Shown here: in pieces, positions 18,401-32,122 of the stretch | How positions within the stretch are numbered: the first letter of the stretch is position 1 | Layout: each line of letters begins with the position of its first letter | From: Rebecca billardiae RCC1528 | Lineage: Eukaryota; Haptophyta | Length of the DNA: 64,000 nt | NCBI GenBank assembly: GCA_965240325.2 | Contig: OZ251255.1 | Location: 186,001 to 250,000, forward strand | Direction: 5' to 3' | Program-made: the position numbers and the translations under genes | Notes under the pieces: generated by a model | The model's input: only the letters and a program-made list of their open reading frames with translations | Database searches by the model: none | What the model was told of the DNA's origin: nothing

Positions 18401-21400
18401 GTCGCCCGGCGCGGGCGCGCGCGCGTCGCCCGACGCCGCGGCCGCGGACGGTGGGCGCGCGCGTGCGCGCACGCCGGCGACCGCGCCCGCGGCGTATCGC
18501 GGCCGCCCGTCGGCGCGCGCCGCGACGACGCCGGGCCTCGGCAGCGGCGTGGGCGGCGGCGGGCCCCGCGCCGCGCCGCGCCACGCCGCCACGCCGCCCG
18601 CCGCGCCGCTGCCCGCGCCATCGCCCCTACTGCTCACGCGCGCGCTCGGGCGGCCGGTGACGCCTGCTGACTTTCGCAGCATGCCGCCGGCCGAGGCGGC
18701 GTACCGGGTGGGCTGCGAGTACGCGCGGCTGCTGCCGTCGGCCTCCGCCGCCGCCGCCCCCGCGGCTGGTGGGCCGTGGGGCGGCAGCGGCGGCGGCGGC
18801 GGCAGCAGCGGCGGCCGGGCCGGCGGCGCGGGCGAGGGCGACGCCTCGCGCCGCGGCGCCGGCCGCGCGGCGCGCGCGATGCGCGAGCGGCGGGTGCCGC
18901 GCTCGCAGCACGCGGGCGTGCTCGCGGCGGCGGCGTCGGAGGCGGCGGCGCGCGCGTGCGCCGCGGCGCTGGCGGAGGCGGGCTGCGGCGCCGGCCCCGG
19001 CTCCGCCCTCGCCTCGCCGAGCAGGGGCCGCGACGGCGCATGGTCCGCCAACAAGCGCATCATGCGCCGCTCGGCGCTCCTCACACCGATGGCGGGCGAT
19101 GAGCTGCTGAGACACCAGCAGGAGGCGGCGGCGGCTGCGGAGCGGCTGGCGATGGAGGGGCTGCTGCGCTCGGCGATGACGACGCCGAGCACCAAGCCGC
19201 GCCACGCGCAGCGCCACCTCGTCCTGCAGGACCGGCCCGACGCGCCGGAGGGCGGCGGCGGCGGCGGCGGCCGCGGCGGCGGCGGCGGCCGCGCGGGCAG
19301 GCGCAGCCACAGGCGCGCGCGCCGCGCCGGTGGCCCGGGCTCTGGCTCGTCGGCGTCTGCGTCGGCGGACGGCTCGGAGGAGGACGCGGACGGCTCGTCC
19401 TCCTTCCGCTCCTCCGCCTCCGACCTCTCCTCCTCCGACGCGCACGGCGGCGGCGGCGGCGGCTCGGGCCGCTCCTCCGAGCCGGGCTGGGGCTCGCCTG
19501 CCAGCGCCGCATCCGAAGAATCAGACCTGGGCTCGTCGTTTGATTCATCCTCGTCCGCGTTTGATTCCGCCGCCGACTCGGACGACCTCGGCTCGGAGCG
19601 CGGGGACGGGGACGGCGGCGGGGGCGGAGCGGGCGGGGCTGCGGGCGCCGCCGCCGCCGGCGGTGCGGGCGGCGCGCCCGACGCCGAGCACGGCGCGGAC
19701 GAGGGCGGCGGCGGCGGCGGCACCAAAGGGCGCGGCGGCGGCGCGCCGGACGACGGCGGCGGCGCGGGCGGCGCGGCCGCGGCCGCCGCCGCGGCGGCGC
19801 GCGCGGGCGGCAGTGCCGCAGAGGGCGGCCTGCACGCCGAGGCGGGCGGCGGGCTCGGCGCCCCCCCCGCAACCTCGGCGCGCCGCTCGTTCGCCGCCGC
19901 CCTCGCCGCCGCCTCCGCCCCGTACATTGCGGAGGAGGATGAGGAAGCCATGCTGATGGACGAAGCGGCGGCCATGCTGCCGCCCGACCCGCTCACTCGG
20001 CTCAAGCGAGTGGTGGCCGAGCTGGCGGCGGAGCAGGCGGCGAGGGAGGGGCAGGGGGGCGGCGGTGGCGGGCTGGCCGGCGTCGCGCGCGCCGCGCTGC
20101 TCGCGAGCAGGGCCGCCGCCGACGCCGACGCGGCGACGGCGCGTGACGCGCCGCCGCCGCGCTCGCCGTGCGGCGGCGGCGCCCGCGCGCGCGCGGCCGC
20201 GGGCGGCGCCCGCGGCGGCGCCAGCGCCAGCGCCGGCGGCGGCGGCGAGACGCTGAGCTTTGCGCGCGAGGAGGAGCGCCGGCGGCGGCGCCGGCAGCGG
20301 CGCCGTCGGTTCCGCGCCGCGCGCGCCGCGGCGCAGCGCGCCCTCGCCTCGGGCTCAGTCGAGGACATGCGCGACGCGTTGCGCGCAGCCAAGGCGGCCG
20401 CGCGCGCGATCGGCGGCGAGCGCGGCGCGGCGCTCGAGGCGACGCTGCGCGCGCGGCTGGCGGTGGTGGCGGGCGTGGGCGGCGGGGCGGGCGCGCCGGC
20501 GGGGGAGCAGCCCGCGCCGCACCGCCGCGCCGCCTCGTCCACCGCCGCAGCCACCGCCGCCGCCGCAGCCGGCGGCGGCGGCGGTGGCGGCGGCGGTGGC
20601 GGCGGCGGCGCCGGCGCGGGCGCTGGCCGCAAAGGCTCAGACGCGGCCGGCGGTGGCGGCAGCGGCGGTGGCGAGGTGGAGGGCGGCGAGGGCGGCAGCG
20701 TGGCGCCGCCCGCGCGCGAGCGCGCGCCGCGCATCTCGTCGTACCACGGCGTGATCACCGGCACCGGGTTGTACCGCCGGTGCGTGCGCGCCGCGCCGCG
20801 GCGCGCCGCGCCGCCGCGCGCCGCAGCGCGCCGCAGCGCGCCGCGCCGCGCCGCAGCGCGCCGCGCCGCGCCGCCGCGCCGCCGCGCCGCGCGCCGCGCG
20901 CGCGCTGTGGGCTCATCGTCGCGCCCCGCCGGCCGTGCGGCGCTCGCCGCCGCCCCGCGCCGCCCCTTGCCCCCACCCACTGCGCGTGCGTGCGTGTGCG
21001 CGTCTGTGCGTGTGCGCGTCCGTGTGTGCGCGCGTGCGTGCGTGTGCGCGCGTGTGCGCGCGTGTGCGCGCGCGCGCGCCGCGCACAGTGTGTGCATGGC
21101 GCCGGGCGCGTCGGCATGCCTCCTCTTCGACGGGATGCGCCCCGTCACCGTGCACCTGGACGAGGGCGCGGCCGCAGCCGCCGCAGCCGCCGCCCCCGGC
21201 CCCGGCGGCCTCGTGCGGCGCGACTCCGCCTCGTCCGAGGCCTCCTCAACCGTCGGCTCCGCGCGACGGCTGTCAGGCGGCGGCGACGGCAGCGGCGGCG
21301 TGCTGCCTTTCGCGCTGTCGGGCGGCGCGGGCGGGGGCGGCGGCGGCGGGCTGCGGCGCTCGAGCTCGTTCGGAGGCGGCGCGCCGCCCACGCTCGGCCG

Positions 21401-22143
21401 GCGCGACTCCTCCTCCAGCGCCACGTCGGGCGGCGGCGGCGGCGGCGGTGGCGGGGCCCACCTCCTCGACGCTTCGACTCGGGACGCGCTTGCGCAGCGG
21501 CAGATGCGCTTTGGGCTGCGCGGCGAAGCGCTCGTCGGCGCGCTGGTGGAGCGAGGTGGCGAGAACGAGCGCAAGATGGCGGCCGAGGAGGCGCGGATGC
21601 GCGACGAGCACCTCGCCGCGCAGGCCGCGTCCGCCGCGTCCGCCGCCGCGCGCAGCGGCCTCGTCGGCGCCGCGGCCAACAGCGCGGCGGCCTCTCGCTT
21701 TGCGGCGATGCCCGCGCGCGGCACGCGCCGCCGCGGCCCGGATGCAGGCGGCCCGTCCGTTGAGAGCTCGCCCGTCGCGCGGCGCGCGGGCGCGGGCGCG
21801 GCGTGCGGCGGCGGCGGCGCGTGCGGCACGCGGCAGTCCACCGGCGAGCTCGACCTCTCGGTACGCGGCTGCTCGGGCGCACACGCCGCCGAGCCGCCGT
21901 CCGCCGAGCGGTCGCCGCCGTCGCCGTCGCCGTCGCCCTCCGGCACGCCGATGGCCGAGCGGCGGCGGCGGCGGCGGCGGAATTCGTCCGGTGGGGCGTC
22001 GGACGCAGCGCCGGACTTCTCGCGCGCGGAGTTTGCGCGCACGTCCGGCGGCGGCGGCGGCGCGGAGGGCGGCGGCGCGGGGCCGCTGCTCGCGCTGCCG
22101 CCGGGGTCCTCTCCCGGACCCTCTGCGCGCCGCGGCAGCAGCA

Positions 22144-22190
<47 letters not shown>

Positions 22191-25100
22191 CACGCGACGC
22201 CCGCGCGCGCGGCCGAGCCGAGTGGCGGCGGCAGCGGCGGCGGCTCGTTCGAGCGGCGTGCCGTGCGGCGCAGCCGCTCGCGCACGCCCTCGCCCGCGCC
22301 CTCCGCCGCCGACGGCGCCGCCAGCCCCACGCCCGCGGCCGGCGGCGGCGCCGGTCTGCCTCCGTTCGTGTCGCCTGCTCGCGCGGGCGAGGTCGATGAG
22401 GCCACGGGCGAGCGGCGCGGGACCACGATCCTGCCGCTGGCGAAGTCGCGCGGCTCGGGCGCGCTCGTCGCGCGGCGGCACTCGGAGGTGGTGCTGCCCT
22501 CGCCGCTCGACGCGCCGCTCGTCAGCGCCGCGCTCGACGGCGGCCGCGAGCAGCGCGCCGCCGGCCGCGGCCGCGCCGAGCGCGCGCGCGGCGCGACCAC
22601 TCAAAGCATGGGCTGCGTGCCGGCGGCGCGTCCGAACGAGCCCGCGGCTGCGCCGCTGGCGGAGCCGGCGGCGGCGGCGTCGCCGCGCACGCCGCCGCCG
22701 GTGCAGCTGGCCTCTGTGGCGTCGCCCAAGCCGCCGCTGCCGCTGCCGCCGCCGCCCGCCGGCGCGGGAGGCCCCGGCGCCGGCGCGGCGCCGTCGGCGG
22801 CTGGCCGGCAGCGGCTGCAGCCGCCCGCGGAGGGCGCGCGCAACCGGCGCTCCTCCGCCGAGCGCGCGGGCGGCAAGACCGAGGCCGTCTCCTCGCCCGG
22901 CGAGGTGCGCCGCACGCCCTCGCTGCAGCGCGCGCTCAAGCGCGGCACGGCCGCGGCCATCCTGCCAGGGGCGGCGCTGCGCGCGGCGCGCGCCTTCAGC
23001 TCTGCGCCCGAGTCGGGCGCAGCGGATGCAGCGGCCGCGGGCGCGCCCGCCGCGGCCGAGCCCGCGGACGGCGGCGCGCTGGAGCTCGGCGCGTCGCTCA
23101 CGAGCGCCGCTGCAGCCGCGCCCGACGGCGCCGCGCCCGCGCCGTCAGCAGGCGCCACCCCCGAGGGCGAGCCGTCCCTCCGTCCCGCTTCCCTCGAGCT
23201 TGAGCTAGGCCTTGAGCTGGACGGCGCCGAGCTGCCCTCGCCCTCGCCCACGCCCGCCCCGGTCCGGCTCGACCCTGTCGTCGACGGCGTCGCGACGTAC
23301 CTCCTCGAGTCCGGCCTCTTCGGCGCGTCCTGCCCGCGCGCCGACGCGCTCGCGGCCGCGCAGGGCGCGGGCGTGCGCTCGTGCCTCCGGTACGAGGGAA
23401 TCTATCGAGAAGGACTGCGCGGGGCGTTCATGTATGTGGTGCTCAAGGGGACGGTGCTGCTGCGCTCGTTCGACGGCGGCGAGCTCGTGCGGGTATGCGC
23501 CGCCGCCGCGCCGCGCGCGCGACCCATCCCGCCGCGCGACGCCGCGCGACCGCCGCGCCGCCGGCCGCGCGCGCGCTCGCGCGCGCCGACCCGCGTGTCC
23601 CGTAAGCCGACGCGCTCCGCACCGCGCCGCCTGCCTCGGCGCCCGCCGCCGTGCGCCGCAGGTGGGCCCGGGCGTGTGCATTGGCGAGGAGGCGTGCTGG
23701 CGCGTGCAGCAGGCCGCTGAGCACTCCAAGCTGCACGGCGTCGGCCTCGCTGTCGGGCTGGGCGTGCGCGCGAGCGCGCCGCGCGGCCCCCTGTCGGCGG
23801 CGTGTGGCGGCGGCGGCGCGGCGGCGGGGTCGCGCGGCGCGGGCGGCGCGGGCGCGGCGCAGCAGCAGGCGGCGCAGGGCGGCGCGCCGGCCGGCGTCGC
23901 CGCCGCCGCCAGGCCGGGCGGCGGTGGCGGCGGCGGCGAGTCGCTCTTCGAGGCGCTGCCTCGGCTGGCCAGCGCGACCGTGGGTGGAGACGGCGCGGTG
24001 CTCCTGGCCATTCCCTCCGAGGTGTGCGCGTGCCCGAGGCGCGTGTGCGCGTGTGCGCCCGCCCGCCGCCGCTCGCCCTCCCTCCCTCCGCCGACGTGTT
24101 ATTCACGTGTTCGCCCGCCGCCGCGCCGCGCCGCGCCGCCGCCCGCCCCCTTCTCTCGCAGGCGGTGCCCAAGGCGATCACGCGCGCGGTGCACACGCGC
24201 GTCGCCGCGCGGCTGCTCGCCGTGCACTCGGGCCCGCTCTTCTCCGCCATCGTCGCCGGCGCGCTCGCCGGCCAGGAGGACCAAACCGAGACGCTTTTGG
24301 AAAAGCTCGGCAGCTTATTCCAATTTAAATCGATCCCGACCGACGGCGTGATTTGCCGGCAGGGGCAGAACGCCGACGAGTTCTACGTGATGCTGCGCGG
24401 CTCGGCGAGGGTGCGCGCGGCGCGGCGGCGCCCACGGGCGGGGCGCCGGCGGCCGCCCGACGCCTTGCACGCGCGCGCGGATGCCGACGCCGCGCGCACC
24501 CTCGCCACCCGCGCCGCGCTCCGCCCTACTGACCATCCCCCTAACCCTAACCCCCTAACCCTAACTACCCTCCTTGCCCCCTTACCCTCCTTGCAGGTGC
24601 TCGTGTGGCTGGGCAAGCAGAAGGAGGCGATCCACGTGGGCACGATCACCGCGAAGGAGGGCGAGGGCACGCAGGCCGGCACCCGCCACTTCGGCGAGGC
24701 CGGCCTCATCGCCGCGGCGAACGCGCACGACGCGCCCCTGCCGGTGCGCACGGCGTCCATCATCGCCAACGAGCCGTGCTGGCTGCTCGTGCTGCCGCAG
24801 AAGAAGTACGCGGCGTTCAACAACCTGCTGCCCGGCGTGGACGGGCACTTTGCCAAGGCGAAGGTGTGCGCGCGCGCGCGCGCCACGCGCGCGCGCGGCC
24901 GCGGCGGCGCGGCACGCGGCCGCGCGCACGCCCGCCGCTTCCGAGCCGACCCCCCCTCCATCCGCTCCGCCCCGCCCGCGCCCGCGCCGCACGGCCGCGC
25001 GCGCGCGCGCGCAGGCGATCCAAGAGCAGCTCAACGCGGGGCTCAAGGTGCGCCGCGGCTTCATCGACAAGATCTTCGCGCGCAACTCGCAGGGCTCCGA

Positions 25101-25257
25101 GTGGGAGGAGGCGGCCGACCTCGTCGGCGAGACGCGCGGCGGCGGCGGCGCGGGCGCCGAGCACGCGCACATGTGGAAGCGGGTCAAAGAGATGCGCGAG
25201 GCGCGGCGGGAGGACCGGGTGCTGCGCCGCCGCCGGCGGTACTCGCACGCGACGTGA
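15420..25257 (+). CDS. Giant low-complexity protein with two C-terminal cyclic-nucleotide-binding folds
   Basis: Six exons by frame and consensus: 15420-20779, 21089-23492, 23662-24021, 24162-24410, 24597-24863, 25015-25257; about 2960 residues. Roughly 2500 residues are Gly/Ala/Ser/Pro/Arg-rich and probably disordered, with islands such as [20 protein letters not shown] and [19 protein letters not shown]. The first cNMP-binding fold is about residues 2515-2640 ([20 protein letters not shown], then [10 protein letters not shown]). The second is about 2740-2875 ([17 protein letters not shown], then HFGEAGLI and RTASIIA, which match the phosphate-binding cassette FGE..L...R.A). Tandem cNMP folds occur in PKA-regulatory and related proteins, but no kinase or channel segment is present. 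Ligand unknown. Intron 1 (309 nt) is divisible by three and open, so unspliced mRNA would also be coding. Confidence 0.75.
24536..24570 (+). repeat. Interstitial telomere-type repeat in intron 4 of the cNMP-binding gene
   Basis: CCCCCTAACCCTAACC-type tract, C-rich strand in sense orientation, about 30 nt before the 3' splice site CTCCTTGCAG. It supplies several CTAAC branch-point-like sites and a pyrimidine tract. Confidence 0.85.
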
Positions 25258-26055
<798 letters not shown>

Positions 26056-27024
26056 ATGAAGAGCCTGCGCAAGGCCGCGCAGAAGTTCACCGGTGCGCGC
26101 TCCGCACGCGCGCGCCGCGCGCGCGCCGCGCGCGCGCCCTGCGCCCACCGCGCCGCCGCCGCGCGCCGACCGCGAAGCGCGCGCGACGCGCCGCGCCGCG
26201 CCCGCGCGCGCGCCGCAGCCGTCACGGGCGGCGCGGCCCGGAGGTCGTCGAGCGGCGGCGGCGCGCAGCCGGGGCCGGGCGCGTCGGACCCGCGCGCCTG
26301 CGTGCACACCACCGCGGCGCACGTCCGCGCCGGCCTCGCCAACGAGCCCCCGGAGGCGCGCGCGGCGTCGACGGCGGAGGCGCTCGCGCCGCCGCCGCGG
26401 CTGGAGGGCGCGCGCGCGGCGCAGCGCGCGCTCGAGGGGGGCGGCGGTGGTGCGGCGCTCGAGGCGCTGGGTCTGACGCCGCGCGACGCGCTGGAGGGCC
26501 TGCGCCACGCCCTCTTCCACGCGCCCGACGAGCCGCTCCTCACGCCGGCCGTCGCGGAGGCGCTGCGCGCCGTGCACGGCGGCGGCGGCAGCGCGGACGC
26601 GCTGCGCGCGGCGCTGCTCGAGCTGCCCGCGGCGCACGCCGACGCGCTGCGGGCGCTGGTCTCGCTGCTGTACGAGCTGCGCGACGTCGCGCGCGCGCAG
26701 CCCACCGTGCCCGCGCTCGCCGCCCTCTGGGGGCCGGTCGCACTGCGCGGCCTCGCGCCGGCCGCGGACGCGCCGCCGCTGCCGCCGCCGACGCCGCCAC
26801 CAGGCTCGGCGGTCGAGCCGCCGCCGCTGACGGCGGCGTCGGCGGTGTTCGGGCAGATGCTCCGCGTGGGCCCGCCCATCTTTGACCGCCCGGCCGCGCG
26901 CCAGCCCGCCGCCACCGGCGTCGCGCCGTCCGCCGCCTCGGCCGCCGCGCAGTCCGGCGGCGCGGCGGCGGCGGGTGTGGCGGCGGACGGCGCTGAGGCG
27001 GTGCAGCCGTTCTCGGCGGGCGAG

Positions 27025-27062
<38 letters not shown>

Positions 27063-30000
27063 GCCGAACCCGCTCAGCTCCTTCCGCCCGCCCGCCGTCG
27101 CCACCGCCGCGCCGCCCCCGCCCGGCGTGGAGCTCGGTCCGTCGCACCCCGACCGTCGGCTCGGCTCGGTGGACGCGCAGCTGCAGAGTCGGAGCCCGCA
27201 GCAGCGGCTGGCGCCGCCGCCGAGCGGGCAGCGCGCCTTCTCCCTCGACGCGCAGCTGGGCAGCCTCGACCGGCGCGCCGACGGCGCGAGCGCCGAGCTG
27301 GACGGCGGCGGCAGCAGCGAGCAGCTGTCGCCCGTCGCGTCGTCGCCGAGAGGCGAGCCGCTGCCGCCGTCGCCGCGCCCGCCGCAGCCGTCGCCCGCCG
27401 CGCCCGCCGCGCCGCCGCGCGGCGCGGCGGAGCAGGAGCCGAGCGCCGCGCCCAGGGGCGCGGTGCGCCCGTCCGCCTCCGCCTCGGCGCTGCCGCCGCG
27501 GCACGCGGGCGCCGAGCCGCGCACGGCGACGCTGGCGCCGCCGGCCGAGCAGCGCTCCCTCCAGAGCTCGCAGTCTGAGATTGCAATCTCGAGCCAGCGC
27601 GCGCCCCCCGGCGGCGGCGGCGGCGGCGGCTCCGCCGCGCCCGCGCCGCACGATCCCGCCGCCGAGGCCGCGGCGTGGGAGTCGAAGCACGACGCCCTGC
27701 TCGCGTCGAAGCGCGCGCTGAAGGCGGAGCTCGAGCGCGCGGCCGCGGCGCGCGCGGCCGCGGAGGCGGAGGCGACCAGACTCGCCCGCGAGCTGGAGCT
27801 GCAGCGGAGCGCGGTGCGCTCGCTGTCGCACGACGTGAGCGCCGAGCGCGCACGGCGGGAGCGCGCCGAGGCCGCCGCCAGGGCGCCCGCCGCGCCCGCC
27901 GCCGCGCCCTCGCCCTCCGCCGCCGCCGCCGCCGCCGCCGCCGCGTCGGCCGCGCCCGACGCTGAGCGCGAGGCCGAGGCGGCGCGCCGGCGGCGCACGG
28001 CCGAAGAATTGGGGCTGGGGCTCGAGTCGGCCGACTTGGACTTCTCCTCCGCCTCGCTCGAGCTCGACGCCGCCGTGCCGACGGGCGCGCCGCCCACCGC
28101 CCGCCGCCCGCCGCCGGCTGCCGGTGCGGCGGCGGCGGTCGGCTCGGCGGCCGATTCGGCGGAGCAGCGTCAGCGGCAGGCGCAGGCGTTGGCGCGCGCC
28201 GAGCTCGAGCTCGCTGCCCTGCGCGCGGAGGTGAGCGAGCTGCGGACGGCGTCGAAGCGCGGCGCCGCCGGCGAGGCGGGCGGCGGCGGCGGCGCGGGCG
28301 CGCGGCAGCGGCGCGGCGCGGACGGCGGCGGCTCGGACGCGCCCTCTGAGGTCCCCTCCGAAGACGACTGGGCCCCCGACTCTGCCGCGGACGGCGCGGC
28401 GGGCGCTGCCGACGCGGCGGGCGGCGGCGGCGGTGGTAGCGCGGGCGCGGCGCGCGCCGCGCGCGCCGCCGCGGCCGACGCGGCCGCGGCGCGCGAGGAG
28501 GCCGCGGCGGCGCGCGCGCGGTACGAGCTCGCGCGCGCCACAACGAGCGCGCAGCAGCAGGAGCTCGCGCTGCGCGCGGCCGCCGAGCGCGCGCGCGCGC
28601 TGCGCGCGCCCCTCTCGTGGGCTCGCGCCGCCGCCGCCGCGGCCGCGCTTCACGGCTGGCGCGCGGCCGCGCGCGCCGCCGCGGCGGACGCGCTCGGCGC
28701 GCAGCTGAGCGCGGCGCGCGACGCGACGGCACTCTCCGAGGGCCGCGCGGCGGCGGCGCGCGCGCTCGGCGCGCGCGCCGTGCTCGGCGGCGCGCTGCGC
28801 CGCTGGGAGCGCGCGCCGCTCGGCGCCGCGCTCGTCCTGTGGCGCGCGGCCGCGGCCGCGGCCGCGGCGGGCGCGCGCGGCGCCGCGGCCGCGGCCTCGG
28901 CCGCCGAGGCGGCCGCCGCGACGGACGCCGAGGCGGCGGCGGCTTCGCGCGCGTCGCGCGCGACGGCGGCTGCGGAGGACGCGCGCCGCCGGCTGCGCCT
29001 CGCCGCGCGCGAGCTCGGCGCCAGCCAGGCCGAGCTAGCGCTCGCGAGGCGCGTCGCGCCCGCCGCGGCGGCGCGCGCCGCGCTCGCGGGCGCGCGCGGC
29101 GCGCGGCTCGGCCGCGCGCTGCTGCGCTGGGCGCACGGCGCGGCGGCGGTGGACGCGGACGCGGCGGCCGCCGCGCTGCGCGCCGCGCCGAGCCAGGCCG
29201 CGCTGCGCGCCGCGCGCGACACGCTCGGCGCGCAGCAGCGCGAGATCCGAGCGCTGCAGGCGGCCGCGGCCGCGGCCGCGCTCGGCGGCGCGCTCGGCGG
29301 CGCGCGCGCCGCGCGCGCCGCGGCCGCGCTCGGCGCGTGGCGCGCGGCCGCGGCGCGGCTGGGCGGCGGCGGCGCGGCGGCGGCGACCGGCGCGGACGGC
29401 GCGCGCGCGCTCGGCGCGCACGCGCCGCTGCGCGCGCTGCTCGGCGGCCGCGCCGCCGCGGCCGCGGCGCGCGCGCTCGAGCGGTGGCGCGGCGCGGCCG
29501 CCGCCGCCGCCGGCGCGGACGGGCGCGCCGCGGGCGCGCGCGCGTCGGCGGCGCGCGCGTCGCTCGCCGAGGCGCTGGACGACCGGGCGCTGCTCGCGCG
29601 CGACTTCAGCGCGCTGCAGGCGCGGCACGAGGCGCTGCGGGCGCGATACGAAGAGGCTCGTGGCGCGGCGTCCCTCGCGCAGGCGGAGGCGCGGCGGCTG
29701 CGCGCGCACTGGGGCGGCGGCGGCGGAGGCGGTGGCGAAGGCGAAGGCAGCGGCGGCGCCGCCGCGAGCACGGCGGCGGCGGCGGCGGCGGTGGCGGCGG
29801 ACGCCGCAACGGCGGGTGCGGAGCAGGGCGCGAGGCGCGAGGCGACGCTGCGCCTGCTGACGCGCGCCGCGGCGGCCGACGCCGCGGCGCGCGCGCTGCG
29901 CCGCTGGGCCGCGGCGGCGGCGCTGGCGGGCGCGGTGGAGGCGGCGGCGGCGGCGGCGGCCGCCACGGCCGCGGCCGCCTTGGCCGCCGCCGGCGACGAC

Positions 30001-31355
30001 GGCGGCGGTGGCGGCCCGCAGACGCGGGCGTTAGCCCTCGCCTCGGCGGCGGGCGCGCACGCGCGCGCCGACGCGGCGCGCGCCGACGCCGCGTCCGCCA
30101 CCGCGCGCGCCGCCGTCGAGGCGTCAGCTCTCGGCGCCGAGCTGCGCGCGCTCGAGGCGGCCGCCGCGCGGCTCGCGGCCGAGCAGAGGCCGCTGCGCGC
30201 GCACGCGCGCTCGCTCGCGGCAGAGGTGCGCGGCGCGGCCGCCGCGGGCCGCGCGGCGGCGGAGCGCGCGGCGGCGCAGCGGCGGCAGCGGCAGCAGCAG
30301 CAGCAGCAGCAGCAGGGTGGGGCGGAGGAGGAGGAGGGCTCGGCGGCACGTGTGCGCTTCGACGTCGCGGCGCTGTCCTCGGCGGCGGATGACGCGGGGC
30401 CCGGCAGCAGCGGCCGCGCGCGCGCTGTGCGCTTCGCCGTGCTCGCCGGCGCGGACGGCGGCGGCGGCGGCGGCGGCGCTGGCGGCGGCGGCGGCGGCGG
30501 CGGCGGGGGCGGATCGGCTGCGGCCGCGTCGGCGGCGTCTGAGCTGGCGACTGTGCGCGCGGGCCTGGACGAGCTGTCGACCGAGCTGGCGCGCGCGCTC
30601 GCCGACACCGTCGCGCAGGCGGCCACCGTCGCGCTGCTGCACGAGCGGTACGCCGAGGCGGCGGCGGCCGCCGAGCGCGACACTGCGCTCGCGCGCGCGG
30701 AGGGCGCGGCGGCGCGCGCGCAGCTCGCGGGCGCGGCCGAGGCGGCGCGCGCCGCGACGGCGGCGCTGCTCGGCGCCGAGCTGCGCAAGGTGGAGGGGGT
30801 CGCGCACGGCGCGTCCGCGGCCGCGTCCGCCGCGCGCGCGCGCGCCGACGCGCTCGCCGCCGACACCGCCGAGTCGCGCGCGCGCGAGGCCGAGCGCGCG
30901 GCGCGCGCCGCGCGCGAGGCCGCGCTCGGCTGCGCGCTGCGCGCGCGCGGCGCGCTCGCGTGCACGGCCGCGCTCGCCGCGTGGCGCACCAAGGCATGGG
31001 CGGCGCACGCGAGCGCGCTGCGCGCGGACAACGCCGCGCTGATCCGCGAGTTCGCAGCCGCCAAGGCCGCGCTCGACGACGAGAAGCTCGCCGCGCGCAC
31101 CGCGGCCGACGGCGGCTCGGCCGTGCGCGCGCAGCTCGGCGCCGCGCGCGCCGACGCGGCGCAGGCCAAGGCGGACTTGGCCGAGGCGCGTGGCGCCCTC
31201 GAGGAGTTGCGCGCGCGGGCGGGCGCACTGCAGGTGCGCGCGGCCGCGCAGCGCGCGCGTGCGGCCGGGCTGTGCGCCGTGCGCGCGCGCGGCGGCGGGG
31301 CGGCGGCCCCCACGCCAACGCGCGCCGGTGCCTGCGGCGGACACGCGCGCCCCAC

Positions 31356-31418
<63 letters not shown>

Positions 31419-32122
31419 GCTGCCGCGCCGCGGGCGCGCGCGCCGCGCCGCGCCGCGCGCCGCGCGCCGGCCGCAGGAGCGCGTGGCGGAGGCGGAGGCG
31501 GCGCACGAGGCGGCGGTGCGGCACTCGGAGGGTATGCAGGGAGCGCTCGTGCGGCTCGACGCCGAGCGCAAGGCGGTGCAGGTGCGCGCGTGCCGCCGCG
31601 CGGCACGCGCCGCGCCGGCCGCCGCGCGCCGCGCGGCACGCCCGCGCGCGCCGCGCTCACGCGCAGCCGCGGCCGGCCGCCGCGCCGCCGCAGTCGTTGC
31701 TGGCGCGCGAGCGCGCGCGCACGCAGGAGTCGACGCTCGAGCTGCGCACGCAGCTCGCGCGCGCGGAGGAGCGCGCCGCCGTCCACGAGCAGGTGGCCAG
31801 TCTCTGGAGCGCGCGAGCCAACGGCGCGTCGCGCGCGCGCCTGCCCTCGCGCGCCGCGTCGACCGCCGAGCCGTCGGTCGTGGACGGCGGCGGCGCGTCG
31901 TACTACTACGAGGCGGAGGGCGAGGGCGGCGGCGCGGCGCAGGGCGGCCTGCACGCCTCCGCCTCCACCGCCTCGCACGCCGAGCTCGCCGCCGCCGCCA
32001 TCGCCGCGCAGCACGAGGCCACGCGCGCGCTGATGCGCGAGCACGAGTACAACCGCGCGCGCGCGCTCAAGGCGCACGAGCTCAGCGTCGACCTGCTCGC
32101 GTTCTCCGAGAAGGTGCTCTAG
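26056..32122 (+). CDS. RhoGAP-like domain fused to a long coiled coil with Sfi1-like W repeats
   Basis: Four exons: 26056-26092, 26219-31233, 31477-31581, 31694-32122; about 1861 residues. After MKSLRKAAQKFT comes a region (about residues 35-200) resembling the second half of a RhoGAP domain: GLRHALFHAPDEPLLTPAV, LRAALLELPAAHADALRALV, then PALAALWGPVALR. The arginine-finger GIFR motif of active RhoGAPs is not seen, so GAP activity is doubtful. From about residue 495 the protein is Ala/Arg/Glu coiled coil. Tryptophan units recur (ALHGWRAAA, LRRWERAP, LLRWAHGAA, ALGAWRAAA, ALERWRGAA, ALRRWAAAA, ALAAWRTKA), reminiscent of centrin-binding Sfi1-type repeats. The C-terminus (KAHELSVDLLAFSEKVL) is less repetitive. 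Centrosome or basal-body scaffolding is inference. Confidence 0.7.
31357..31416 (+). repeat. (CTG)20 array in an intron
   Basis: Twenty uninterrupted CTG triplets inside the proposed intron 31234-31476. The intron is 243 nt, divisible by three and open, so retention would add a poly-leucine run. Confidence 0.95.

Noticed and set aside
18023-22600. A 1525-codon minus-strand ORF
   Set aside because: Antisense to the cNMP-binding gene. Its Pro/Ser/Ala runs mirror the Gly/Ala codons of the sense strand and no motif is recognisable.
28650-31571. A 973-codon minus-strand ORF
   Set aside because: Antisense shadow of the W-repeat coiled coil; it is almost entirely Ala/Ser/Arg and lacks domain features.
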